Assembly: GCA_013115125.1 (NCBI GenBank)
Contig: JABANN010000407.1
Coordinates: 1 to 31,923, forward strand
DNA: 31,923 bases
Source: Perkinsus olseni
Taxonomy: Eukaryota > Perkinsozoa > Perkinsida
Direction of reading: 5' to 3'
Shown: one piece after another, positions 9,114 to 20,189 of the stretch
Layout: every line of letters starts with the position of its first letter
Position numbering within the stretch: position 1 is the stretch's first letter
Program-made: the position numbers and the translations under genes
The notes under the pieces: model-generated
The model's database searches: none
The model's input: only the letters and a program-made list of their open reading frames with translations
What the model was told of the DNA's origin: nothing

Positions 9114-12100
9114 TCAGTGTCCACAGACTTTCTTGTGAGCAGGCCAGCCCCGTCTTTGGCAGTCCACACTGCAGTAGTAGACCACCTTGCATCTCGAACA
9201 AAGCTTATCACCAGCTTTACCACAGGTAGCGCAGAGGTGATGGTTTCCACTCGGGAAGCCATCAGCCTGTACACCTCTCACAGAACCCGGCGTTGTTGAC
9301 GTGGAAGTGGAGCCTCCAGGGGAGCTGCCGCTACTGCTACTTTGTGCGGGTCTCGCTTGAGCTGCCCTACTCGGCGTCCCACCCACCAACAAAGAGCTGA
9401 GGCGGTTGCGCAGTTCTTGAGGAGGATTGGATGGATCCCCGAGAGACATCTGCTCCAAGAGCTTCATAACCTCTGCTGTTGCCGTTGGGTCCTTAGTAAG
9501 ATTCTCCTGAATGCTGTCCCACATGTCGTTCGTCACGTCGACAGGATTCACTGCAGCTTTACCGTCGAGGCTGTAGGACATGACCGAAGAGAACAGAGGG
9601 AAGATGACCATCGGCTGGAAGTGTCGCATCGCATTTGACGACAAAGGTATCTTCTTCCAGTCAAGCCAGGACATCCAGAACTTCTCAGCGTCTTTACACA
9701 CGTGTGGGCGCTTGGTGGAGCCGCAGACGGAACAGGCACCGGAATCTCCTCCTTTTCTTGGTATGCCCCTCGTCACACGAGCAAGCTCCATCGCTGCTGG
9801 CAGGTACTGGTCGGTCCAACACTCGAACTCTCCACAGCTCTCGTCCACTTTGATAGACCTGATCCCCATCTGGCTCTGAATCTTAGCCACATCGGGGGCC
9901 ACATCCAAGACGAAGTCGTGCTTGAGGATGCAGACCGCCCCCATTATGACGAGACCGTAGATCCAGTCGTAGGTGGTATTGGGCGAGAGCAGCATGATAA
10001 CATCACTCGAGGTACCTCGGGCGAGGGTCATCATAGCACGACCACCATAGGCACTGCCAGCAGCACGGTCATCTACTGTCGTGGAGTAGACGATGCCAAG
10101 GGACTCTCTAAGCTGGTTCATGGCGGTGCTCTTGTTAGCTCGAATCTTCAGCGGCAGCATCCTGCCGAAGAGGCCTCTGTTCATCCATCCACTACTATCG
10201 CCGACAGTCTTCAGCGTCGCATTAGACACCGACGGTACGGCTGAGACCCTCGGCTTAGCGTAGTGACAGGAGCTGAAGATCGAACGTGGCAAGGCATCAC
10301 CAACGAGGGGACCGAGTGGGGAGCAATAGGAGGCCGGGATGGCGATGTCCAGGAAGCCGCTACTTCGAGCCACCTTCATATGAACGTCATTAACGGCGAC
10401 CTCCACCGGCAGAGTGAAGGTGTGCAGAGTGACTCTAGCTGTTGTTACGTCGATGGTCTGAGGCTCTCCGGCGTGCTGATGGACCTCCACCTTTTCCTTC
10501 TTCTGCAAAGCCACGAGCTCCTTGCTTCTCAGCTTCATCACGAACCTGACCGACCCGTCGGCCCGCCACTGACGGACAGCGAGGGAGGCAGCCGTCTTCG
10601 CGGATCTGCCATTCTCACGCGGCAGATAAAGTGAGCGGTCAATGGCTTTCTTCCTGATGACCTTGGCGTCAGCCTCGAACGATTCCCCCGGCACGCTGAC
10701 GCTCGAGTAAGTGACATAAACTCGGCCAGTATCCGCATAGCCCATGACGACATCAGGCACGAAGATGTGGAGCTCGTCGCCAACGACTGCTTCGACTGGG
10801 AATACGACGTGGATACCCGCGTCGTTCAATACGACAGACACCAAACGATAGTCTGGCCCGCCCCACTGTCGCTTATGAAGGCTCAGATCGGACCCCTTGG
10901 AAGTTGCCAAACCAGCGATCGCTTGCTTCTCTCGACCAGCACGGTGGACATTCCAATCCTTGCCAACGACCTTCACTGCAACATCATATAGTGTGACGGG
11001 ACGCCTTATTCTGAGATCATTCCCGAACGAATACAGACCGCCGTGCACATCCAGGAGGCAGGACAGCGACAAAGCGTACCCGAGGATGAGAGAGAGTGGC
11101 TTGCTCTGGACTAGGCGCATCATCGCGCCCTCCTCGAAAAGGCGCATCAAACCATCGACGCAATCGGGGCTGATCGACCTTGCTAGGGCATCGACCAGAC
11201 GGACATACGTGTTGAGGCCCACCGGACGATCGCACCTCAATCGCAGTGAGAACTCTAAGGCACGGTACAGGGATGCCTTCAGGTCTTCCGAGTCGGAGAC
11301 TGACACTTGGTCGAAGCCTTGGAAGCAACGACGCCATCGCATCGGCACCGCCCCACGCTTCTCAATGGTGGCAATCATCGAGCTGATGAAGGACCTAGGG
11401 TAGGCCATCCACAGACTGGAGGGGTCTCGCTTGGCCGCTGAGTCCCGATGGTCCGCGGTCGACCTCGCAAAGTCCAGCTGCAACCCACAGCAGAAGGGAA
11501 TGAGCCAGAGGGGAACTTTAGATAGGCAGTCCTCAACGACCTCCTCCTCGTTGTTACCACTGCCCTTCATGGCGTCGGTCGCCAGAGAGGCCCGGGGGTT
11601 CTCAGCTTTGGAGGCGAGTAGGGGGGCGCACGCCAACAGGAGTGGCAAGACGCCAGTGTTGTCACCGATGTTAGAGGTGTCGATGAAGTCGAATTGATTG
11701 GGGAACCTCAACCCTCTCAGGAAGGCTCTCAACTTTTTCACCTCAGGGATCTTACAGGGCAGTGCAGCCCGAGGGACTTGCGGTCTGAGGGCATCACAGA
11801 GGGCAAAGGCATCCCCACAATGGAGAACTATCTGATGCTTCCTTGTAGCGAGTGCTGCCGCCATAGCAGCCGTACGCTGACCGAAGAGCTCAAAGCACCA
11901 CTGAGCAGGCGAGAGGCAGCCGGAGCGAAGGCCGGTGACGAACTTCGCGGAGGGTTTGGACAGCTCCTCGAAACACTTGATGAGATCCAGAGGGCAACTC
12001 TGATAGGGGTTGGCAAAGTAGTGGACTCTCCAGACCTTAGCGACTTCACTAGCCGCAACGCCCTTCGGCAACTTGGCGATCTTCCTAGGAAAGTCGTAGA

Positions 12101-12953
12101 CGTCGGCGAGGAATGTCGGATTGACACACTTCCGCTTGACAGACTCGGTCGGTGACAGACCGCCGCCGCCGCCGCCGCTGCAAGCAAGGATGCCATCTAC
12201 TCCGGTGAAGCCTTGGGCCAAGTAGGAATCAATGAACTCTTCTAGCCTCGGATCACCACCGTTGACCTTGTGGATCATCATAGTTTGATCATAAACTTCT
12301 GTCATCCCTAAGGCCTCCCTCAAACGTTTCCTGGCAGTCTGGACACTCGTCACAGCCACGCGGCCACTGAAGAGACCCTTCTTAAGACCATCACACCACC
12401 ACTTCAACAAGTCCACCACCGCAGCCTTGTCACCGGCTACGTGGACACCGAACCTGCCGAGGCCTTCGCGGTTCCACTTCTCGTCATCTTCGAAACAAAC
12501 CAAGATCCCCTCAGCCGCCCTCTGAAGCCTCTCAGCCGCCTCGGGGGTGATGAACATCGAGTGAGCGACCTCCCACGCCATGACGACATCATCCACCGAC
12601 GCATCTTGGTCTGCAGCAGTGGTCTTGCCGAGGACGAGTTGTAGGTAGAGAAGAGAGCGGGCGATGAGGCAGGGCTCATAATCACAGCAGATGACTTGAA
12701 GAGGCGTAACACTCCACGGCTGATCGTTGCCACAGGTCTTCGACCCCTGGTTGAGGAGGAAGGTATGAGCTACCGAGATGAGGTCGCTGCAGCCGAGTAG
12801 CATCGCCCGAGTCGGGAGATGCGGACCAGCCCCTCTAGAGGTAACACAAAGGTCCCTGGGAGGAGTATTGGCGTAGGGGTAGAGGTAGGTCCAGTTAGAG
12901 ACGACGGAGGTCACAGGCAAACAACTCAAATGGACCTGATCTTCTTCGGCCAT
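9114..12953 (-). CDS. Large MYND zinc-finger protein with N-terminal DUF4470-like domain
   Basis: A 1279-residue intronless gene. The last 38 residues are a complete MYND finger: C-A-T-C, C-S-R-C, Y-Y-C, S-V-D-C, then H and C, the usual eight zinc ligands. MYND fingers bind proline-rich partner proteins. Residues about 20-125 contain a segment (LLGCSDLISVAHTFL, later CDYEPCLIARSLLYLQLVL) that resembles the DUF4470 domain often paired with MYND fingers in protists and fungi; this is a by-eye match. A second Cys cluster, CSVCGSTKRPHVC, lies near residue 1077 and may bind zinc. A Gly run encoded by a GGC repeat (about 12163-12180) and a Ser/Thr/Gly-rich linker before the finger look disordered. 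The start ATG is at 12951-12953. Substrate and partners are unknown. The upstream region carries a duplicated 150-bp block. Confidence 0.85.
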   Translation of the reverse strand: MAEEDQVHLSCLPVTSVVSNWTYLYPYANTPPRDLCVTSRGAGPHLPTRAMLLGCSDLISVAHTFLLNQGSKTCGNDQPWSVTPLQVICCDYEPCLIARSLLYLQLVLGKTTAADQDASVDDVVMAWEVAHSMFITPEAAERLQRAAEGILVCFEDDEKWNREGLGRFGVHVAGDKAAVVDLLKWWCDGLKKGLFSGRVAVTSVQTARKRLREALGMTEVYDQTMMIHKVNGGDPRLEEFIDSYLAQGFTGVDGILACSGGGGGGLSPTESVKRKCVNPTFLADVYDFPRKIAKLPKGVAASEVAKVWRVHYFANPYQSCPLDLIKCFEELSKPSAKFVTGLRSGCLSPAQWCFELFGQRTAAMAAALATRKHQIVLHCGDAFALCDALRPQVPRAALPCKIPEVKKLRAFLRGLRFPNQFDFIDTSNIGDNTGVLPLLLACAPLLASKAENPRASLATDAMKGSGNNEEEVVEDCLSKVPLWLIPFCCGLQLDFARSTADHRDSAAKRDPSSLWMAYPRSFISSMIATIEKRGAVPMRWRRCFQGFDQVSVSDSEDLKASLYRALEFSLRLRCDRPVGLNTYVRLVDALARSISPDCVDGLMRLFEEGAMMRLVQSKPLSLILGYALSLSCLLDVHGGLYSFGNDLRIRRPVTLYDVAVKVVGKDWNVHRAGREKQAIAGLATSKGSDLSLHKRQWGGPDYRLVSVVLNDAGIHVVFPVEAVVGDELHIFVPDVVMGYADTGRVYVTYSSVSVPGESFEADAKVIRKKAIDRSLYLPRENGRSAKTAASLAVRQWRADGSVRFVMKLRSKELVALQKKEKVEVHQHAGEPQTIDVTTARVTLHTFTLPVEVAVNDVHMKVARSSGFLDIAIPASYCSPLGPLVGDALPRSIFSSCHYAKPRVSAVPSVSNATLKTVGDSSGWMNRGLFGRMLPLKIRANKSTAMNQLRESLGIVYSTTVDDRAAGSAYGGRAMMTLARGTSSDVIMLLSPNTTYDWIYGLVIMGAVCILKHDFVLDVAPDVAKIQSQMGIRSIKVDESCGEFECWTDQYLPAAMELARVTRGIPRKGGDSGACSVCGSTKRPHVCKDAEKFWMSWLDWKKIPLSSNAMRHFQPMVIFPLFSSVMSYSLDGKAAVNPVDVTNDMWDSIQENLTKDPTATAEVMKLLEQMSLGDPSNPPQELRNRLSSLLVGGTPSRAAQARPAQSSSSGSSPGGSTSTSTTPGSVRGVQADGFPSGNHHLCATCGKAGDKLCSRCKVVYYCSVDCQRRGWPAHKKVCGH

Positions 12954-13004
12954 CTCGAAGAGGAAAAATCAACTGTAGAATATCTGATACGCACTCCCCT
13001 GGCG

Positions 13005-13312
13005 AACGTCACCCAGTCGGCGACACAGGGAGGATTGTCTCTAGCCCCGATGGCTCGAGAAAACACAACCATTGGAGAGAACACGAACCGATGTTAGCCT
13101 ATGCGAGCCGATGTCGAAAACGAGTATGTCGTAGTCACTCGGGCGGCGGTATTCAACATCTTTTACCCGTCTAATGTTCACCAATCGGGGACACAAGGAG
13201 GATCGTATACGCTGACTAACACAACCGTGAAAGGGACTTGAAACCGATGTTAGTCTACGTGATACGATCTCGTAAAACTAGTACGTAAGAGTACTTCGGA
13301 CGGCCGCAGTAA
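13005..13312. promoter_or_regulatory. Duplicated block between Snu114 end and MYND-gene start
   Basis: Two imperfect direct copies of about 140-150 bases lie at about 13005-13155 and 13172-13312. Shared landmarks in order are GTCACCCAGTCGG / GTTCACCAATCGG, GACACA-GGAGGAT, AACACAACC, ACCGATGTTAG, GATGTCG / GATCTCG and CGGGCGGC / CGGACGGC. The copies fill the space between the Snu114 stop (13334) and the MYND gene ATG (12953), so on the minus strand they are upstream of the MYND gene. Duplicated promoter or enhancer-like sequence is the natural guess. No long frame crosses them. Confidence 0.6.
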
Positions 13313-13333
13313 TGGTGGTCAGCAGCAGCCCCC

Positions 13334-16300
13334 TCAAAAGACATCAGCGGCTGTTGCCTCTTCTGTCTGTAGACGCTGAACCTGAACAGGGAAGGCTGTA
13401 AGGCAGGTGGCAAGCGGAAGACGTCTCACCAGCTCCGGGTCGTCGAAGTACTTGTGGGCGTTGATATCTTCACCGATACCCTTACGACGGCGGGTCTTAA
13501 TCACCTAGAAAAGCGTCACTCGCAATCTTGCCACATTTCTCAACGCCAACTCACAAACTCCCTCGCCAAGTGTGGTTGTGGTGCCGGTTCTAACGGACGA
13601 AGAATGATTGAGGAGTCCAGCGGGTCACCGGGGACCACGGACCTGACACAAGGAGCCGCAGTCACGCTGCTCTGCTGTCTCCCAAGTATGCTTACCAATG
13701 GTCAAACACGGTGGTGCCAAAGGCCTGGCCGGAAGTGTGCGTTCGGAGATCAGTCTCGAAGCCGAAGGTCTCGATAGATGGTATGTAGGCGTAGACGCAG
13801 AAGAGCGGGGTACCGGGCTGAGGGGGGGGGAGGGGGTGGGCTATGCTACAACCGTATCATCAACGTGAGCTTACTCTAGGGATATCCTTGAGGACATGAC
13901 CTCTACGACGTGACAGGACGGTGTAGACGGCGGACACACAGTCTGCAGGGCACTGAAGGGAGGAGGGGCGAGTGGTACTGAAGGATAGGAGCAGGGCAGT
14001 TGTACGTCAATCTCGGCGAACATCATCGGCTCCATCAGCCTGGGGGTGGCCATCAACATACTACTGTAAGCCACTCGTCGGGCCACCGGAATGATCTGTC
14101 CAGATCCGAGACCGATACCACCAGCCTGAACGAGAAGTAGTGACGCGGGTTCGAACCCCGCCGGTGGTGTTATTACTGTGACGTTAGATGTGACCACATC
14201 TAGCAGCTTGAACTTGACATTGCGGACATTATCCTCACAGAGGGGACCTTCCCGAGTCGCCCACTGGAAGCCGGACACGACACTGTCGCGGATCTGATCA
14301 GGGGGAGGTAACAACAAAAGAGGAACCGTTCCTTGAGGCAAGCCTACCAAGTTAAGAGAGTTCCTAGCCTCAGCGTCTGTGGCGAGGGTCTCATTGAGGA
14401 TAACGTTGGTGCCATTGATCGGGTCAGCACCGAAGGCCCTGAAGGTTCGAATTACACAGCTCATCTGCAGGCATAGACGGTCTACCAAATGTTCCTCGCG
14501 GCCAGCTTGTCCCAGCCGAACTGCTTCCCGAAGATATCAGCCCGCTCCTTCGTAGGAGTTAGGCCAGTAACCACGCCAGACTCGATGGCCTCCGCGATGC
14601 CCTGAACGGGAACGAAATTGACATTCCTCGGCTGGAGTCGTAGAGTGATCTCACTTTCTCCAAAGGCTCAGCGATCATGTACAGCTTAGCCTGCTTGTTG
14701 GTGCTCTCCGCAGAACACTTGAACTGTGATGTCTCTATTACAGTCTCACAGAAGGGTACCACAGGATCGGACACCTGCAGGTCGGAGACTTGTGCATGGC
14801 AGAAGAAGAAATGGTAGGCGGATGGCGACAGTAGCAATTACCTTGATTTCGATATCGCCGTAGAGCTTCCTTAAATCATGCAGGATGACGTCCAAGTAGA
14901 GTTCGCCAGTACCGATGATAACGTGCTCGCCCGACTCCTCCACCTTGCACTGCACCAGCGGGAAAGACCTGACCCACTATCCATGAACTCCTAGGATCAA
15001 CCTAAGATGCTCCCTATTACCTGTCGATCTTTCGAAGCCCTTCAAGCATCTTGGGAAGCTCAGAGGGGTTTAGCGGTTCGCAGGCCATCTGCCATGGACG
15101 GAGTAGAGACCTTGCACGCCTACCGAGTGAGAGATCTCACCTTAACAGAGCCAGAGGTAGCGAATTTGAGTGGACGACAGATTTCCACATCGTCAGTGTT
15201 GTCCGCGGCTATTATTGTACCTACGGCAAGGTGCGATGATTACTCCTGAAGAGACTCCTAGAAACCAGCTTGGCATGAGCAGCTGCTACGTAGATTTCCC
15301 TGGTTTGAAACACCATCATTTTCCCACTCAGAACAGAGGCCGTGATTGAATGAGAGGAGCGTTGAAAAAATTGTGTCGAGAGAGTACTCGCGAAGCAGAT
15401 CTCAGTTGATGCTTCTGAGGATGAATTTCACTTCGATGTATCGACGCTGTCACCCAAGCCATCCGAGACATCACGTTCTATCCTAGACGCCACTCTATAC
15501 TAAGCATTGAGTGAGAAGAGAAGCTTACTTGTCTTAACTACAGCCGAGTCCAAGGTTCCACCGATGAGCACCCAGTTGCCGGCAGGGACGTGGGATACCT
15601 CCACACGGTACCTGCCATTATGACAGGATGGCACTTTTCCGAGGGGCAGCACCATACAGCCTACCTTCCCTCGTAGATCCACAGCTGACTGATCGTCTCG
15701 ACCTTGGAGTCCTCGGGGTCATCAAGCGAGTAGCGCTCGCCCAGCACTCTGAGAAACGTCAACTCACTCGAAGTCAAACATCATCCACTGCAAAAGTCTT
15801 ACTTAACCTTATCCCCTACTCGCAGGGTACCAGACATAACTCTACCGAAGAGGTCGAAGCCGGACATATCCGACCTGACGAGATACCACTCCAAACGTAA
15901 CTCAAGTAGACTTCCCCCATACCTGTGGTAGTTCTTGGCGGTATGCACCAGCAACTCGCCATTGGCACGGAGGTTGCGCATATCCTCAGCGATCTTGCTG
16001 GTCTGATTGCCCGAATAAATCTTCGAAATCTTATTCTGAAGGAGAACATAGCCGTTAGAGAGAGGGGACAGCAGAGGTGTACTACAGCAGCATTCTCTTG
16101 AGGGCTGGGAAGCTTCGCTACTATCTGGTCCACCAGCGGCTGAGGGCCGCCGAAGAACTGCGATAGGACCTTCTTAAGAAGGGACCTGACGGCGCGAATG
16201 ATATCCAACGAGACCGAGCAGCCCGCGACCACGGCTAAGTGTGAGCGACATCTATACCGATGCAAGTGCCGATCGCTGTGTCCTCCGTAAGAAGCATCCC

Positions 16301-17954
16301 TCTCCTATTACTTAGTGGACTTCGCATAATAGTCCTTCTGAGAGAGGTAGATTCCCACATCACCCAAAGTGACTTGTAGGGACTCCTGCTCCTCTCCAAT
16401 AGTATGGCCGATCATCTTGTAGAGGGGCACCAAGAAGAACTCAACGAAGGTCCGCTGAACCTCCCCTTGGTCCTTAGGCGGCGACTTCACAAACTGCCCA
16501 GTTCTCTTATCGCGCCATACATCACCCCACATGCCCCTCGCCAATCTCCTGGCGTACTCGTTAACTTGATGCGGCTGCAGACCTCCCTCCTGTGACGCTC
16601 GACCGAAGGCTGCTGGCAAACCGTTGTTCTCAGAGTTCTGGTCGCGCCCACTAGTGCGGAAAGCATCCGTGTTGGCCTCGACGTAGTACTTAGCGAACGA
16701 GTAGGTGGTGAAGACGAACTGGTAAAGTCCGCTGGCGAAGGCAAGATTGCCTCTGATGGGCGACACGACATAGTCGTCCTTATCCAATCCCATCAACTCG
16801 CACTCCTCTCGTATGTAGCTGTTGAGCTCTTGGATGACGTACCTACCACGCAAGTGTCTGCCCCCTGGACCACCCTTAGTTTGATTAGTACCTCAGTTTG
16901 AAGTAAGCATCCTCAGGAGGCAGTCTGAGCTCAAGGACAAGTCGATCCAGCTGAGACAGTACCACTACAAACCTGAAAAGAGCGACAGTCAGGCGCCACA
17001 CCACCATCCCCGCAAAACCTACTTCATCCGAGGGCCCTCCGAAAGCATATGCTTAACCATTCGCTTGGTATGATCAGTAACCCCCATCACGCAGTCCACA
17101 ACGAGTATAGCGCCATCTGACACCCTCATAGCCGCCGTCACTTCGTCTTGGAAGTTGGGATGCCCGGGTGTGTCAATGACATTGAGGAGGTAGTTCTTCT
17201 CGTTAGTATCAGTAAGGACCAACGACAAGGGTGTTGACTTGATCGTGATGTCACGCGATATCTCGTCTCCTCGGAAGTTAGTGTACTTGACCTCCTTATC
17301 GAGGTTCCCAAGTTTCTTATTCCTATCAGCCCACGTGTGAGAGACTAGCAGGTCGCATAGGAGCGTCTTTCCCGAGTGCAGAGCACCGACGACCGCAACG
17401 TTCCTGATGAGGCTTGGGTGCTCCATCAGCCCAGCAAGGAAGTGGTAGTCGTATACCAGTTCAGGGACCTGAGGATGGGACCTGCAGGGGGGAAGGGAGG
17501 CCGGCAAAAAGATAATACCTCTTTCTCAAGCTTGTCGAAATCGAAGGTCTTTGTGGGAGCGATGATAGGTTGAGTAATCGGTTGAGTATCCTCATCCTAA
17601 AGGGCAAGATCCTTTCGAAAATCTTCGCTGTGCAGGCCGGGTATTACCTGGAAGACAACCTCTGCTTCCGGATAGACCTCGTCAGCGTCGGGGTAATGTT
17701 TCTTGTCCTCGGCCAATACGATCCTTTGCTCGACAGGGGCGCCGTCTTCCGTGGTGTCCATGGGCACGGCCTCCTGGCTAGCCGCAGCGGCCACCCCGCC
17801 ATACTCGGAGCCAGCAGCAGAACCTGTAGGGGAAGAGTAACGGAGAATTTGGTATGAGAGAAAAGGTACTACTCTCGGAATCCGAGGCATCATCAACGTC
17901 ACTATCAGGCCCTATGTAGTTGCCGAACTCATCGTAGAGCGGCTGGTCGGACAT
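13334..17954 (-). CDS. SNU114: U5 snRNP GTPase Snu114/EFTUD2 (116 kDa component), 23 exons
   Basis: An EF2-like spliceosomal GTPase that drives spliceosome activation and disassembly. Exons, 5' to 3': 17873-17954, 17648-17823, 17519-17596, 17023-17468, 16892-16972, 16312-16842, 16086-16185, 15923-16035, 15803-15874, 15665-15748, 15529-15611, 15141-15220, 15021-15088, 14842-14968, 14655-14774, 14486-14601, 14195-14438, 14006-14125, 13875-13952, 13696-13817, 13555-13642, 13430-13504, 13334-13381. All phases agree, giving about 1043 residues (human protein 972). It starts [17 protein letters not shown], has an acidic N-terminal region, P-loop GALHSGKT (140-147), DTPGH (211-215), and the C-terminal EF2 domains ([33 protein letters not shown]). 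The fourth G motif is SQLD (267-270) instead of the usual NKID. Introns are mostly 46-70 nt; exceptions are 126 nt (16186-16311) and 308 nt (15221-15528). Confidence 0.95.
14126..14194 (-). other. In-frame 69-nt intron of Snu114 with a tRNA-type box B
   Basis: This segment keeps the frame open if retained, but its translation has no counterpart in other Snu114 proteins and removing it restores the expected spacing before GQIIP. It is therefore most likely an intron with a weak GTCACA donor. It contains GGTTCGAACCC, the pol III box B / T-arm consensus, inside a perfect GCGGG..CCCGC stem, but no box A or acceptor stem at the right distance, so it is not a tRNA gene. Confidence 0.5.
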
Positions 17955-18540
17955 GGTGCAAAAGGGGCGCCAAGATGTCCTACACGGGCGCTAAACTGAA
18001 GGAGATGCTGTGGCTATCGGAGAGCCCTTCCCCAAGGCTGACGATCGAATGAGAAATCGGAGATGGATAACCGCTATATACAGAATGAAATGAATTTAGC
18101 GCGTTAGAAACAGCACGATACCGACTTATTCCGTATCCTTCGCGCTTAACGTGAAGATACGTGGCGGGGGTAATATCTATGATGAAGAGAAAAATCTTGG
18201 ACTTGAGACCACCTGGGGACCACGACAGGCACTCCCTCGGCAACGAGGGGAGGAGCGTTGAGGAAACTCAAGGTGTGGCAAGTGGGCAAGATTTACCGCG
18301 ATGGTATTTCTATATTTTTAGTGGTCACGCCCTGGAGCTGCGTCCCTTAAGTTGCTTAAAGAGGCCCTGAATTACTGAATTGCCCCGTACTTCACTGATC
18401 GGTGTGGCACCGATGGTGCCCCATCTGCTCGGAGCTACACTTCAGGCCCCAGCTGCTCCGCCTATAGCCTCAGGCTGAGGCCCTCGCCGATCATGAAGCA
18501 TCATCCATTGTGTTATTACGCGTCGTGGCTGCATGCGTGG
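17955..18540. other. Upstream region of Snu114
   Basis: No gene recognised. Minus-strand frames here (17980-18243) lack features and probably represent promoter or leader. From about 18350 the sequence begins to show short inverted repeats, for example TTAAG-TTGC-TTAA near 18348. Confidence 0.4.
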
Positions 18541-19524
18541 CGGTCGCGCCGTGGCCTGGCCACGGTGGCCACAACACTGCCGCAATACTGGTGCAACTTA
18601 CTGGAGTTCGATGGTCGAACTTCGATCTGATGGCGATGGAATATCCTCGGGCCGCCCAAATCGACTGTTCAATATTCATTGTTGACTGACTGTCGCCTCT
18701 TGTAACAGGAGTCCTGATCAAAAGGGTTGTCCTCGCAGAAGCGCTGATTTCGTCAGTAGGCCATCGGTGGGACCATGTATGAATGTAACTGCGGAGTCTC
18801 GATTAGGCTGCGATGCCCGGGGACAGTGCGAGACAGATAAGTGTCACTTATCAAGTGATGCAGCACCGCTGGTGCGAGTATTTTATGATGCAAGAGGGGG
18901 ACACGAGCATCATGCGCAGTAATAATAATGAGGCCCTCGCGACGAGGCGGCTGAGGCTCCGCCGCATGCTCTGCGCCGAACACGAGGCGCCCGACTCTGC
19001 TCCGGGTGTCCACCGAGCTTCAGTGCCTGAAGCTCAGCGGCTCTGAAGCCAGAGCCGCTCAGCGGCTGAGCAGCCCAGCGGAGCCGTCAACTGAAGATAG
19101 TGAGATACTCAGTGGCCCTGAGTCAGTGCACAGCAGAGTCAGTCAGCCGAATCGAGCGCAGTATGCGATTGAAGCCTGGCGTCCTTCCGTCGAAAATAGG
19201 TTTTTGCTTCATAACTCACGAGAGGAACCTTGTCGAACAATTTTGCGCATCTTTTTGAGAGCTGAGACAGAGTGATTCCGTGTGGTGTGCGTTTTGGCTT
19301 ACGGCTTGGCTGAAGGGGAGTGGGCGATACACACGCACAGTGCGTGACGCACTCACGCTTGAGATTGTCCGATTTGAGGTAATATAGCTCCGCTCGCTCA
19401 GGCTGGTAGTACCGCCACTGGCGGTACTACCACCAGTGGCGGTCTGGGGTTCGCGTTTCCACAGTGAAAAATCAACTGTGTTAGCCTACCACCATGGTAG
19501 GCTATCACTACTCCTTTAATACTA

Positions 19525-19660
19525 CACTCTGTATGAGCCCTAGTCCTACCACAGCTACACCCCCTATGGGTCCTAGTCGTACCACTACTGGCAGTAGTGC
19601 AGTAGTCTGCTGCACTTCCTATGAGTCCTACTTCTTCCACGACACCCACTAGGAGACTCC
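19525..19660. repeat. Three degenerate tandem units
   Basis: Three direct copies of a unit near 40 bases begin at about 19530, 19565 and 19619: TATGAGCCCTAGTCCTACCAC, then TATGGGTCCTAGTCGTACCAC, then TATGAGTCCTACTTCTTCCAC at the core positions. They are separated by hairpins. This shows that local direct duplication has also occurred in the palindromic block. Confidence 0.5.
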
Positions 19661-20189
19661 GAGAATCAGGACTAGAACTCCTAGTAGGAGTTCTAGCCCT
19701 GCTTCTACAGCCCTCTCCTATCACCCCCGTAACCAGTTGCTACCTCACGGTAGCCTCCGTCGGTAGGCATTATCGAGGGCGTTTGCTTCCTCCGCGACGA
19801 GAACAGTCGGATTGAAGCAGCAGCCCACCAGCTCAGTGTGGCGCTTGATGGTGCTGAATACTAGCGCAATGGACTTGTGAGCCTGTAGCTCATTATAGCG
19901 AACACGATAGGATGGAAATGAACATAGGATTCGGGTTCGAAGAAGGTTCTATCAAAAATACAAATGAGTGGGCTCTTGGATAACACTATATTTTGATGTC
20001 TGGTGGCTAGATATCGGCCAACCTCCGTTACCTGTGGCGGCTGGACCAACGGCATCGTCCACCGGCTGCCTTGAAGCTCCTCTGGGAGAATCTAGTCACT
20101 AGATTCTAGTGGAAAGCGCTCTGCCGAAATTGCTTGTCTCTGACTGATCGCCAGGTTATTTCACTCCTTACACCAAGTACAGCGTGGAT

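Noticed and set aside
9580-11700. Plus-strand frames up to 180 codons antisense to the MYND gene
   Set aside because: They are shadows of the strongly coding minus strand and have no domain or splice support.
14110-14175. tRNA on either strand around GGGTTCGAACCCC in Snu114
   Set aside because: Only the T-arm is present; no D-arm at the right spacing, and it lies in an intron of a well-aligned gene.
15221-15528. Intronic box C/D snoRNA in the longest Snu114 intron
   Set aside because: GTGATGT and CTGA-like boxes can be found, but spacing and terminal stem are not convincing.
16858-16891. A 34-nt intron in Snu114
   Set aside because: A later in-phase acceptor gives a 49-nt intron and a gap-free alignment ([10 protein letters not shown]), so the usual intron size holds.
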